Assembly (NCBI RefSeq): GCF_015057245.1
Contig: NZ_SVET01000013.1
Location: 7,275-71,274, forward strand
DNA length: 64,000 nt
DNA from: Pseudobutyrivibrio ruminis
GTDB lineage: Bacteria; Bacillota; Clostridia; Lachnospirales; Lachnospiraceae
Direction: 5' to 3'
Shown: in pieces, positions 34,795-43,636 of the stretch
Position numbering within the stretch: position 1 is the stretch's first letter
How the letters are laid out: each line of letters opens with the position of its first letter
Notes under the pieces: generated by a model
What the model was told of the DNA's origin: nothing
The model's input: only the letters and a program-made list of their open reading frames with translations
The model's database searches: none
Position numbers and translations under genes: made by a program

Positions 34795-37700
34795 TTAATA
34801 CCTTCTAGAGGCAAATTGAACCTTTTTGTTTACAACCTTTACATTTGCTTCTCCAAATTTCTCGTAAAGGATTTCGAGATTCTCAGCTGTTGCGCCTATT
34901 CCCCAGTTGTCTGGCATACGTTTTACAGCCTTTTCCTCGGTTAAATAGATAACCATATTATCGTTGCCATCCATACTGCGAATTGTGTCAGAAAGAAGCT
35001 GTTCATTTGAATCGTACTCTGCCTTGTTGCTAAATTGAATCCAAATCTCTCGTTTGCAATCATCAAAGCTCTTTATATCCTGGCAAATGATTTTTGCATC
35101 TTTCTCTTCCTCTGCCTGAACACGGCCACTAATAAAGACTTTATTGTTTTCTGCAATAAGTGAACGGGCTGGCTCGAAGCTGTTAGGGAATACTATTACT
35201 TCCACCTGACCTGTAAGGTCTTCCAAAGTAATGAATGCCATAGCCTTGTTGTTTTTAGTGTACTTAATCGTTACATCTGTAATCATTCCACCTACAACAA
35301 CTGTTTTATTATCTTCGACCTTTGCCATTCCTGTTTCATCATCAACAAGGAATTCACTGGCATGAGCTGTAACGTTTTTCTCCAAAAGTGCAATGTAATC
35401 ATCAAGTGGATGACCACTTACATACACTCCCATAAGCTCTTTTTCAAAGGCTAATAACATTTCCTTATCGAATTCTTCAACAGGAGGCAATGATATCTTC
35501 AAATCTTCCTTTTGCTCTTCGCTGGCAAAATCAAAAAGAGACATCTGACCATCAATCTCATTTTTCTTTTTGCTATTCATGGAATCCAAAATGCTTGGAA
35601 AAATCATGCATTTTTGTCTACGGTTTCCATCAAGAGAATCTAGCGCACCAGATTTGATAAGGTTTTCGATGGTTCGTTTGTTGGCATCATATTTGCTAAC
35701 ACGATCTATAAAATTTTCCAAATCATGGTAAGGTCCATTCTTTTCACGCTCATATTTGATAGCGTCGATTGTAGGACGACCAACTGATTTAATTGCATAT
35801 AAGCCATAGCGAATACTTTTGCCATCAACAGAGAAACGGCCATCTCCATAATTAACATCTGGAGGAAGAACCTCGATTCCTGAAGAACGGCATACACCAA
35901 TGTATTCAGCAACCTTTCCGCTGGCATCAATGACCGATGTCATAAGGGCGGCCATGAATTCGATTGGATAATATTTCTTCAAATATGCTGTCTGCAAGGC
36001 AACAACAGCATAGGCGGCAGCATGGGATTTGTTGAAAGCGTACTTGGCGAAATCAACCATGTGATCGTAGATTCCATTAGCCACCTCGCTTGAAATGCCA
36101 TTTGCTACACATCCAGGAATCTTAGTAATCTTTCCAGTGATATGGTTTTCGATTTGACCACCGTTAACGAAAATCTCACGGTTCTCCTCGATGACATACT
36201 GCTTCTTTTTACTCATGGCACGACGAATTTCATCGGCGCCACCAAGTGAGTATCCAGCCAATGACTGAACGATTTGCATAACCTGTTCCTGATATACGAT
36301 ACATCCGTAGGTAGGAGCAAGGATTGGCTCTAGTTCTGGGCATTCATAAACAATGCCATCCTGATTATTCTTACCTTTTATGTAGTTAGGAATGAAATCC
36401 ATTGGACCCGGACGATATAGTGAAATACCGGCAATAATATCTTCGATTGAATGAGGCTTTAGCTCCTTCATGAAGTTTTTCATACCAGTGGATTCAAGCT
36501 GGAAAACGCCCTCGCATTTACCAGCAGAAATCATTTCCATCACACCCTGGTCATTATAATCTATATTATCTATATCAAGCTTGATGCCATGATTCTTTTC
36601 TACAAGCTTAACTGCATCATTAATAACTGTAAGTGTACGAAGGCCAAGGAAATCCATCTTTAAAAGTCCAAGCTCTTCAATGGTGGTCATAACAAACTGT
36701 GTAACGATTGTGCCGTCACCGCCTCTTGAAAGAGGAACATATTCATCCATTGGCTTTCCGGCAATAACAACGCCTGCCGCATGCATACCAGTGTTTCGTG
36801 GAAGTCCCTCAAGGGTACGAGCTACATCAATAAGATTTTTGATTTGATCATCAGCATCGTACATGGCCTTAAGGTCACGATTCATTTCAAGCGCTTTGTC
36901 CAAAGTGATACCTAAATCCATAGGAATCATTTTGGCAATGGAATCCACATAGCCATATGGTAAATCCATTACTCGGCCTACATCACGGATAACACCACGA
37001 GCCTTTAAGGTACCGAATGTAACAATCTGAGTTACGCAGTCTTTGCCGTACTTTTCAATAACGTAATCGATTACTTCTGAACGACGCTCGTAGCAGAAGT
37101 CAATATCTATATCAGGCATGGATACACGCTCTGGGTTAAGGAAACGCTCAAACACCAAGTTGTATTTGATTGGGTCGATATTGGTAATTCCTGTAGTGTA
37201 GCTGACAAGGGAACCTGCTGCGGAACCACGGCCAGGGCCAACGGGAATACCATGAGTTCTAGCATAGTTGATGAAATCCCATACGATAAGGAAGTAATCA
37301 ACGTATCCCATATTTTTAATAACATTTAATTCGTATTCGAGACGAGATTTGAGACTTTCAGCCTTATCACCATAGCGACGGTCCAATCCCTCATAACAGA
37401 GCTTATTCAAATATGTCCATGAATCATAGCCTTCTGGAACCTCGAAATGAGGAAGCTTTGTCTCACCGAAAACGATTTCTACATGACATCTATCTGCGAT
37501 TTCCTGAGTACGATAAACGGCTTCCTTAGCATAAGGGAAGAGCTCTAGCATTTCTTCTTCTGATTTAACATAGAACTCGTCTGTTTCAAAACGCATTCTA
37601 TCTACATCCTGAAGCTTTTTACCTGTCTGGATACAAAGAAGAACGTCGTGACTGGCAGCATCTTCTTTGTTGGTGTAGTGGCAGTCGTTTGTAGCAACAA

Positions 37701-38301
37701 GTGGAATGCCTGTCTCCTTTGAAAGACGAAGAAGCCCCTGATTAACAGTCTTCTGCTCGTCAATACCATGATCCTGCATCTCAAGGAAGTAATTATCTGC
37801 TCCAAATGTATCGCGATATTTGATAGCAACCTTTTTGGCATCATCATATAATCCACGGGCAAGAAGCCTAGCCACCTCACCTGCAAGACAAGCAGATAGA
37901 CAGATAATTCCCTCATGATATTTCTGGAGAATCTCAAAATCCACACGTGGCTTATAGTAGTATCCATCTACAAAACCTGCTGATACGATTTTTATAAGGT
38001 TTTGATATCCATCATTATTTTCTGCAAGCAAAATAAGATGATAGTATCTATCCTCTCCCTGTACTCGCTCTCTATCAAAGCGCGAACCAGGAGCAACATA
38101 GACCTCACATCCTAATACAGGATTGATTCCTGCCGCTTTACACTCTTTATAAAAATCGATAACACCATACATTACTCCATGATCTGTAATGGCCGCCGCA
38201 GTCATACCCATGTCTACGCATTTCTTAACATATGACTTTATCTTATTAGAACCATCCAGTAGTGAATACTCTGTATGTGTATGCAAATGAACAAAACTCA
38301 T
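34795..38301 (-). CDS. dnaE: DNA polymerase III alpha subunit
   Basis: A 1168-residue replicative polymerase of the DnaE type. The N-terminal PHP domain begins FVHLHTHTEYSLLDG. The palm has VGPGRGSAAGSLV and the catalytic PDIDIDFC. The middle has GLPRNTGMHAAGVVI, and the C-terminal part carries an OB fold (VVGGMITDVTIKYTKNNKAMAFITLED). Length is normal. The start ATG follows the pepF stop directly with no gap, so it is read from the same mRNA. Confidence 0.97.
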   Translation of the reverse strand: MSFVHLHTHTEYSLLDGSNKIKSYVKKCVDMGMTAAAITDHGVMYGVIDFYKECKAAGINPVLGCEVYVAPGSRFDRERVQGEDRYYHLILLAENNDGYQNLIKIVSAGFVDGYYYKPRVDFEILQKYHEGIICLSACLAGEVARLLARGLYDDAKKVAIKYRDTFGADNYFLEMQDHGIDEQKTVNQGLLRLSKETGIPLVATNDCHYTNKEDAASHDVLLCIQTGKKLQDVDRMRFETDEFYVKSEEEMLELFPYAKEAVYRTQEIADRCHVEIVFGETKLPHFEVPEGYDSWTYLNKLCYEGLDRRYGDKAESLKSRLEYELNVIKNMGYVDYFLIVWDFINYARTHGIPVGPGRGSAAGSLVSYTTGITNIDPIKYNLVFERFLNPERVSMPDIDIDFCYERRSEVIDYVIEKYGKDCVTQIVTFGTLKARGVIRDVGRVMDLPYGYVDSIAKMIPMDLGITLDKALEMNRDLKAMYDADDQIKNLIDVARTLEGLPRNTGMHAAGVVIAGKPMDEYVPLSRGGDGTIVTQFVMTTIEELGLLKMDFLGLRTLTVINDAVKLVEKNHGIKLDIDNIDYNDQGVMEMISAGKCEGVFQLESTGMKNFMKELKPHSIEDIIAGISLYRPGPMDFIPNYIKGKNNQDGIVYECPELEPILAPTYGCIVYQEQVMQIVQSLAGYSLGGADEIRRAMSKKKQYVIEENREIFVNGGQIENHITGKITKIPGCVANGISSEVANGIYDHMVDFAKYAFNKSHAAAYAVVALQTAYLKKYYPIEFMAALMTSVIDASGKVAEYIGVCRSSGIEVLPPDVNYGDGRFSVDGKSIRYGLYAIKSVGRPTIDAIKYEREKNGPYHDLENFIDRVSKYDANKRTIENLIKSGALDSLDGNRRQKCMIFPSILDSMNSKKKNEIDGQMSLFDFASEEQKEDLKISLPPVEEFDKEMLLAFEKELMGVYVSGHPLDDYIALLEKNVTAHASEFLVDDETGMAKVEDNKTVVVGGMITDVTIKYTKNNKAMAFITLEDLTGQVEVIVFPNSFEPARSLIAENNKVFISGRVQAEEEKDAKIICQDIKSFDDCKREIWIQFSNKAEYDSNEQLLSDTIRSMDGNDNMVIYLTEEKAVKRMPDNWGIGATAENLEILYEKFGEANVKVVNKKVQFASRRY

Positions 38302-40098
38302 TTATACTAATTCCTCTAATTCCTTTACAATTTCGCCCATCTTTGCTAACGCAGCTTCGATTGGGGCCGGGGTGGTGAGATCAACTCCCGCTATTTTTAG
38401 AAGCTCAACAGGTGCATCAGTACAACCTGATGATAAGAACTTCTTGTAGCGAGCCACTGCTGGCTCACCTTCTGTAAGAATCATTTCTGCAATAGCTACT
38501 GCTGCACAGAAAGATGTTGCATACTGATATACATAGAAATTGTAATAAAAGTGAGGTATGCGAGCCCACTCATATGCTATCTCTGGATCAGAAATCATAT
38601 CTGGTCCATAATAACGCTCATTTATGTCCTTATATATGGTCGACAGGTTTTCTGCGTTCAAGCTGTCTCCATTTTCTACCATTTCGTTTGTAATCTTTTC
38701 AAATTCAGCGAACTGTGTTTGACGATAAACAGTTCCCTTGAAGCTATCCAAATAGTGATTTAAAAGATATGCTCTTTCCTTTTTATCTGTACAGTTTTTA
38801 AGTAAATACTCTAAAAGTAAAATCTCGTTACAGGTTGAAGCAACCTCTGCAACAAAAATTTTGTAGTTTGAATAGATGTATGGCTGTGCACTATTTGAAT
38901 AGTGGCTATGCATAGAATGTCCCATTTCATGAGCTGTTGTAAACATATCATCAAATGTATCATTGTAGTTTAAAAGCATGTATGGATGGCAGCCGTATGC
39001 AGTTGCTGAATATGCTCCACCCTGCTTCCCTTTATTTTCATACACATCAATCCAACGATTTGCAAAACCTTCTTTTAAAAGCTCCACATAATCATCTCCA
39101 AGAACTGCAAGGGCTTTACAGATAGTCTCCTGAGCTTCCTTATAAGTTACCTTTTTAGCAACATCAGCAATCATCGGTGTGTAGATATCATACATATGAA
39201 GCTCATCCACACCGAGGCACTTTTTTCTAAGTGAAACATATGCATGAAGCTTATCCAGATTTGCATTAACCGTCTTGACCAAGTTGTCATATACTTCAGG
39301 TGATACATTGTTTGCATCCACTGCGGCTTCAAGATTTGATGAGTATCCTCTCACTCTTGAATGGAACACTCTCTGCTTAACTTCTCCACTATAAGAAGAT
39401 GCTAATGTATTTATATAATCCTTCATGGTGTCATAGTATGCCTTAAATGCATCTTCTCTGACACGTCTGTTAGCTGACATCAAAAATGGAACAAAACGTC
39501 CATGTGTAAGCTCTACTTCTTCCCCGTTCTCATCCTTGATGCTAGGAAATTTCATATCAACATTAGTGAATGCCTCGTACACTTCTGATGCAGTGTTAGA
39601 CATTTCTGTTGTCATAGCAACAACCTTCTCCATTTCTGCCGAAAGAGTGTGTGCCTTTAATCTTTGGATTTCCTTTATCTGCTTCTTATATAAATCAAGC
39701 TTTGGCTCTTTATTATAGAACTCTTCTAGCTTTGCTTCATCACAGGCTAATATTTCTGGATCGATGAACGAAACATCGGAACTGATTTTGGCCATAATGC
39801 TGAAGACCTTCTGATTCATGCTTTGATGAAGAGTGTTTCCCTGGTCTTCATCAAAAAGTCGAGCTGCATAATTGTATGCAAACTCAAGCTTTTCAGAAAT
39901 GAAGGCTGAAAGCTCAAGCACCTGCAAAAGAGTATCTGCGCTTTCACAAACTTTTCCCTCAAACTTAACAAGCTCCTCTGACTTGCTCAAAATCACTTTT
40001 ATATCTTCTTCCCAGTCACTGTCGCTTGCATACATATCCTTAAGGTTCCAAGTATCTTCCACTTTGACCTGGTCTCTTGTAAGTAACTCTTTTGCCAT
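38302..40098 (-). CDS. pepF: Oligoendopeptidase F
   Basis: A metallopeptidase of about 598 residues (family M3B) that cleaves short peptides in the cytoplasm. The zinc site is TTAHEMGHSMHSHY with a second Glu in FVAEVASTCNE. The N-terminal helical part (LTRDQVKVEDTWNLKDMYAS) is typical. An earlier ATG at 40113 exists, but the one at 40098 has GGAGGG 7 bases upstream. It is the first gene of the dnaE group. Confidence 0.95.
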   Translation of the reverse strand: MAKELLTRDQVKVEDTWNLKDMYASDSDWEEDIKVILSKSEELVKFEGKVCESADTLLQVLELSAFISEKLEFAYNYAARLFDEDQGNTLHQSMNQKVFSIMAKISSDVSFIDPEILACDEAKLEEFYNKEPKLDLYKKQIKEIQRLKAHTLSAEMEKVVAMTTEMSNTASEVYEAFTNVDMKFPSIKDENGEEVELTHGRFVPFLMSANRRVREDAFKAYYDTMKDYINTLASSYSGEVKQRVFHSRVRGYSSNLEAAVDANNVSPEVYDNLVKTVNANLDKLHAYVSLRKKCLGVDELHMYDIYTPMIADVAKKVTYKEAQETICKALAVLGDDYVELLKEGFANRWIDVYENKGKQGGAYSATAYGCHPYMLLNYNDTFDDMFTTAHEMGHSMHSHYSNSAQPYIYSNYKIFVAEVASTCNEILLLEYLLKNCTDKKERAYLLNHYLDSFKGTVYRQTQFAEFEKITNEMVENGDSLNAENLSTIYKDINERYYGPDMISDPEIAYEWARIPHFYYNFYVYQYATSFCAAVAIAEMILTEGEPAVARYKKFLSSGCTDAPVELLKIAGVDLTTPAPIEAALAKMGEIVKELEELV

Positions 40099-40231
40099 CT
40101 CATTACCCTCCATCTAAATCCACTGAATCTTTCACTATTCTATCACAGATTATTCAAAGATACATTGTATTATAAAAATGTTCCCACCGGGAAATGGCGA
40201 TAATATTTATCATAATTTATAGGAGGATTCC

Positions 40232-40594
40232 ATGGATAGCCGTGAGGATTTAATCAAAGGACTAAGCCAGGCAATGAATGGCAACAAAGAAGACGAACTT
40301 GGTCGTCAATTTTTTGCAGATACAAACACATTGAAAACAGGTGCTGCTGGTGGAAACGTAGAAGTTAGTGTTCTTGTATCGAAAGCAGAATTTGGAAGAA
40401 TTGCAAGCGGTGTTGCAAAATATCACGTAACAGACCGCCGCGGAATCGAAGACGGTAACGATATTACATTTAATGAAGTAGAAGCTGATGGCTTTACTCA
40501 GACTGGCCACAAGCTTACAAAACGTGTACTTGATGTAAAATCTTATCTACAAATCAATGGTCTGAAGGAAGGCTATTATATCGTAGCATTTTAA
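40232..40594 (+). CDS. Unknown 120-residue protein
   Basis: A small soluble protein with no recognised family. It has an acidic start (MDSREDLIKGLSQAMNGNKEDELG), a glycine-rich bend (TGAAGGNVEVSVLVSK), and a beta-rich second half ending KEGYYIVAF. There is no signal peptide or membrane segment. AGGAGG is 6 bases from the ATG and a strong terminator follows, so it is a real single-gene unit. Its function cannot be told from sequence. Confidence 0.7.
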   Translation: MDSREDLIKGLSQAMNGNKEDELGRQFFADTNTLKTGAAGGNVEVSVLVSKAEFGRIASGVAKYHVTDRRGIEDGNDITFNEVEADGFTQTGHKLTKRVLDVKSYLQINGLKEGYYIVAF

Positions 40595-40646
40595 TCATGT
40601 GCATTTGCTACTTGAAGCTACATGCTTCAGGTAACTTATTATAAAA

Positions 40647-40687
40647 GGGCTCTGGAGACCTCCCAGTTTAGTTGGAATCCAGAGCCC
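40647..40687 (+). terminator. Bidirectional terminator between the orphan gene and hepT
   Basis: GGGCTCTGGA and TCCAGAGCCC form a perfect 10-bp stem, followed by GATTTTT on the plus strand and, read the other way, by TTTTAT. It can end both the plus-strand orphan gene and the minus-strand toxin-antitoxin operon. A smaller hairpin (CTTGAAGC/GCTTCAGG) lies just before it. Confidence 0.78.
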
Positions 40688-40740
40688 GATTTTTAGAGTT
40701 TGACACTCAAAATCAAATGCAACGTTTTTTAAGTAGAATG

Positions 40741-41073
40741 TTAAATCTCTTTTAGCATTTCATATACATCTGGTATGTCATAAATTAATGTTTCATAGAC
40801 AATTTTCAAATCAACTTGCCCATAATCATGTACTATCCTGTTGCGCAAGCCAAAAATGTCGCTCCAAGGTATAACATTGTTCTCAGTTCTAAAATCATCC
40901 GAGAGTTTTCTTGCATTTTCAGAAATCTGAATCAATCTAAACATCATTGAATCTTGCAGGACTTCATTTTCTTCAAATTCTGGCTTTGTTACACCCATCA
41001 TATTTCTATCAATAAACAGTAAATCAGATTTTATTTTTTCTATAAAATATCCGTCATGTTTCACATTATCCAT
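40741..41073 (-). CDS. HepT-like toxin (DUF86)
   Basis: A 110-residue HEPN-fold protein. The toxin motif R-x4-H-x-Y is present as RNRIVHDY near residues 80-87, as in HepT RNases. Its start overlaps the end of the MNT-type gene by 8 bases, the usual order antitoxin then toxin on this strand. By analogy with the MntA/HepT type VII system, the partner would AMPylate a tyrosine near the HxY and so block RNase activity. Standard HepT is 110-140 residues, so it is complete. Confidence 0.85.
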   Translation of the reverse strand: MDNVKHDGYFIEKIKSDLLFIDRNMMGVTKPEFEENEVLQDSMMFRLIQISENARKLSDDFRTENNVIPWSDIFGLRNRIVHDYGQVDLKIVYETLIYDIPDVYEMLKEI

Positions 41074-41536
41074 ATATCTTTATACCATCTTTTAATATTT
41101 CATTTAGTAGTTCTGGGTTATTTACAACTTGACCCATATCAAGTAAGTCAACTTTTTTTCTAAGTGAATTCGATATTTTTTCTACAAGTCCATAAAATTT
41201 TAGGCCCTTCACGGTAGAAGATATCAGCAAATCTACATCGCTGTTTTCCTTTGCTTTTCCCTTAGAATAAGAACCAAATAGATAGCAGTAATCTATATTA
41301 TAATCTATAAATATATCTGAACATTTCTGTTTTATGTCTTCAATTTTGAGTATTCCATGTTCTTCATCAATTTGGTTGAGTTTACCAAGCATTTCTTCCA
41401 TATATTTATATTTTATCGTACCAACTTTATCAGCATCATTTTCATATGATTTATACGAACGTAATGACACCTGTAAATAATCCGAAGCTTGTTCTTGGGT
41501 GTATCCAATTGTCTTTCTAATCTCTTTTAGTGTCAT
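41066..41536 (-). CDS. HTH-MNT nucleotidyltransferase antitoxin
   Basis: A protein of about 156 residues. The N-terminal 60 residues are an Xre-like helix-turn-helix (LKEIRKTIGYTQEQASDYLQVSLRSYKSYE). The C-terminal part is a minimal nucleotidyltransferase (YLFGSYSKGKAKENSDVDLLIS, matching G-S-x10-D-x-D). Canonical MntA lacks the HTH, so this fusion is the likely autorepressor of the pair. The frame is open from 41665, but the ATG at 41536 has GGAGGTGA 8 bases upstream and all the recognisable sequence follows it. Its promoter contains several GTGCAA/TTGCAC sites. Confidence 0.85.
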   Translation of the reverse strand: MTLKEIRKTIGYTQEQASDYLQVSLRSYKSYENDADKVGTIKYKYMEEMLGKLNQIDEEHGILKIEDIKQKCSDIFIDYNIDYCYLFGSYSKGKAKENSDVDLLISSTVKGLKFYGLVEKISNSLRKKVDLLDMGQVVNNPELLNEILKDGIKIYG

Positions 41537-41560
41537 TGTATGAATCACCTCCACAATAGA

Positions 41561-41589
41561 ATTATACAATGACTCTTGCACTTTTTCAA
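41561..41589 (-). promoter_or_regulatory. Promoter of the HTH-MNT/HepT operon
   Basis: On the minus strand TTGAAA (41584-41589), a 17-base spacer and TATAAT (41561-41566) make a near-consensus sigma-A promoter, about 25 bases before the start codon. The spacer contains a GTGCAA half-site at 41576-41581, so repressor binding there would block it. Confidence 0.75.
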
Positions 41590-41598
41590 TTATAAAAG

Positions 41599-41643
41599 GT
41601 GCAAATATTGCACTTATATAGTGTTGCCGTGCAATATTTGCAC
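41599..41643. promoter_or_regulatory. Paired 15-bp palindromic operators of the TA operon
   Basis: GTGCAA-ATA-TTGCAC (41599-41613) and GTGCAA-TAT-TTGCAC (41629-41643) are perfect arms with 30 bases between starts, about three helical turns. Single half-sites flank them at 41576-41581 and 41660-41665 with similar spacing. They lie just upstream of the promoter -35 box. The HTH of the antitoxin is the likely binder. Confidence 0.8.
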
Positions 41644-41665
41644 CTCTTTGAACTACAGAGTGCAA

Positions 41666-43201
41666 TTATTTTTTTTCGTATGTGTCGCCGAAAATACTTC
41701 TTTCTATTATATATACATCTGATTTGTCTGTAGCTGAAACAGCCATATAATCTCCTGGCTTGCCAAGGTAATAATGCTCTGGGTCCCACTTTGTGAAGAC
41801 CTTTGTTCGAACACTTACTTCCTTTGCATATATCTCGCTTGTGCCAACCGAAATACAACTGTGTGCCCATGGCAACAATTCTCTGCTTATGCCTTTATCT
41901 ACATCCTTTATTGTAGGCGGGTAATTTCCAGGATAAACATATTCATCATCAGAAATTTCATATTTCTTTACAAAGGAATCCCATGACATAGGATAAATCT
42001 CACCCCTGATACCAATGGCAATAACTGTGTCTTCCTGAATTTCAAGCTCCACATCACCCTCTAATGTACGGATAACGCATCTAGTAGACGCTGGGAGGAT
42101 ATCTGTAGCCTTAACATATCCTACATGTAGACGTTTCTTTTTGTATTTAGTCATACCTTTGGTATTAGCAATATAATTATCTGTATAGATTATTTCGTTG
42201 TCCTTGAAGTATTCCTTCATGCGTTCTCTAAAGAACTGCTGAATAGCTGGCGCTGTGTACTCCATCTCCTGTAATTCCAAAAGAGAACGACGAATCTGTC
42301 CACCGGCCTTTACTAGATGGCCACCGCCATCGCCAACACCTGCACAGATAAATCTGGCAAGCTCATCTGCCTTTACTTCTTTTATACAGCTTCGTACGGA
42401 AATCTTTACACCACCTTCGTGGATAGAATATACAAGACAACAATGTACATCCTCTACTTCAAGAAGCATATCTGAAATAATACCTAGAACGTTTGGATCA
42501 CATGGATCTGATTTTACAATTGAGTAATGATTATCGCTGTAATATTCCGAACCAAGCAGTGCAATTCCGGCAATTCGAAGCTCCGCCTGGGAAATGTTAG
42601 AATTTCTAAACTTGGTGATAATAGACGCACTATATTTTAACTCATCGCGCATATCCATATCTAAAGGATGATGAAGCTCTGAGAAATTGTTGCTATCTGT
42701 CATCAAGCCATAATAAAGGGCTGTTGCAAGCTTTACATCATCGTTGGCATCGTAGCCAGCTTCCCTAAGCATATCCCACACAACTGTGGCACAGCTAGCC
42801 TGATATGAACGAACCTCTGCTAATTCTGGAAGCTCATTTGCCACCTGATGATGGTCGATAATTGCAATATTCTTGGCTTCAAACTTTTGAATATTGCCCT
42901 CTCCATACTGACTATCCACTGTCACAAGTACATCTGGCAAGCCATCCTTATCAATTCCAAGGATTTCGTTTAGTTGCTCCTGATAGCGCACATGATGAAT
43001 ACGAATATCCAAATCCTCAATCATAAGTCGCAGATTGCTTTTAGATATTTCAAAATTACCACCATATACAAATCGGGCATGTTTGCCATTTGATTTTAAA
43101 TATTTCATAACAGCAAAACCAGATGCAAGAGCGTCTGCATCAGGATTATTGTGGCATTGCACTATGATATTGTCGAATTGTAATAATTGTTCTAGTTTCA
43201 T
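41666..43201 (-). CDS. DHH-family phosphoesterase with extra C-terminal domain
   Basis: A 511-residue protein. The N-terminal 310 residues form a DHH/DHHA1 phosphoesterase (HNNPDADALASG from residue 17, IIDHHQVANELPE, GVGDGGGHLVKAGGQIR), which in relatives degrades nanoRNA, pAp or cyclic dinucleotides. The last 180 residues are not part of the usual NrnA and carry CVIRTLEGDVELEIQED and KPGDYMAVS, possibly a nucleotide or metal regulatory domain. The start has no good ribosome site, but a perfect AAAACTAT-TAT-ATAGTTTT palindrome (43203-43221) covers that place. Confidence 0.78.
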   Translation of the reverse strand: MKLEQLLQFDNIIVQCHNNPDADALASGFAVMKYLKSNGKHARFVYGGNFEISKSNLRLMIEDLDIRIHHVRYQEQLNEILGIDKDGLPDVLVTVDSQYGEGNIQKFEAKNIAIIDHHQVANELPELAEVRSYQASCATVVWDMLREAGYDANDDVKLATALYYGLMTDSNNFSELHHPLDMDMRDELKYSASIITKFRNSNISQAELRIAGIALLGSEYYSDNHYSIVKSDPCDPNVLGIISDMLLEVEDVHCCLVYSIHEGGVKISVRSCIKEVKADELARFICAGVGDGGGHLVKAGGQIRRSLLELQEMEYTAPAIQQFFRERMKEYFKDNEIIYTDNYIANTKGMTKYKKKRLHVGYVKATDILPASTRCVIRTLEGDVELEIQEDTVIAIGIRGEIYPMSWDSFVKKYEISDDEYVYPGNYPPTIKDVDKGISRELLPWAHSCISVGTSEIYAKEVSVRTKVFTKWDPEHYYLGKPGDYMAVSATDKSDVYIIERSIFGDTYEKK

Positions 43202-43202
43202 A

Positions 43203-43221
43203 AAAACTATTATATAGTTTT
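43203..43221. promoter_or_regulatory. Palindrome directly before the DHH gene start
   Basis: AAAACTAT and ATAGTTTT are perfect inverted 8-mers with a 3-base spacer, ending two bases before the start codon where a ribosome site would be expected. It could be an operator or an RNA hairpin that limits translation. Confidence 0.4.
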
Positions 43222-43254
43222 AACTATTAAAATAAAAGATAGAACTTATGTATA

Positions 43255-43285
43255 GAAGAGGCAGGACTTAATGTCCTGCCTCTTC
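43255..43285 (-). terminator. Hairpin overlapping the end of the DUF3783 gene
   Basis: GAAGAGGCAGGAC and GTCCTGCCTCTTC are perfect 13-base complements with a 5-base loop. The stop codon of the minus-strand gene lies in the loop and the stem codes for the last residues. There is no clean T-run, so it may stabilise the mRNA end rather than terminate. Confidence 0.6.
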
Positions 43286-43618
43286 TACTAAATGGGAATA
43301 TAAATAGGTCAACGACCACTTTTTATTTATAGGTGTCACCATAGCTTTATAAGTTACGGATGGAGCCTTTGTTTGTTTATAAGCATCCAAAAATGCATCC
43401 AAACTGTCGCTTGTAAAGCCTTCAAAAATCATAAGCTCTGAAATCATATCATTAGAGTCCTTCATAGGCTTTGGCGTCTTGCCCTCACCAATAATGTACT
43501 CCACAGATTTATGGATATCATCCTTGGAAACGGTCACTAGTTCAGCACCAACTACGCTACAAGCTTTACTGACTGCGGCTATTTTATTAAACATTAAATT
43601 ATATACAAATACTCTCAT
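43268..43618 (-). CDS. DUF3783-like small protein
   Basis: A 116-residue soluble protein resembling the clostridial DUF3783 family (VYNLMFNKIAAVSKACSVVGAELVTVSKDD; SELMIFEGFTSDSLDAFLDAYK). No catalytic motif or known role. The ribosome site is weak. It lies between the chemoreceptor and the DHH gene and is read in the same direction. Confidence 0.65.
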   Translation of the reverse strand: MRVFVYNLMFNKIAAVSKACSVVGAELVTVSKDDIHKSVEYIIGEGKTPKPMKDSNDMISELMIFEGFTSDSLDAFLDAYKQTKAPSVTYKAMVTPINKKWSLTYLYSHLVEEAGH

Positions 43619-43636
43619 ATCTGAGATTCTATCACT

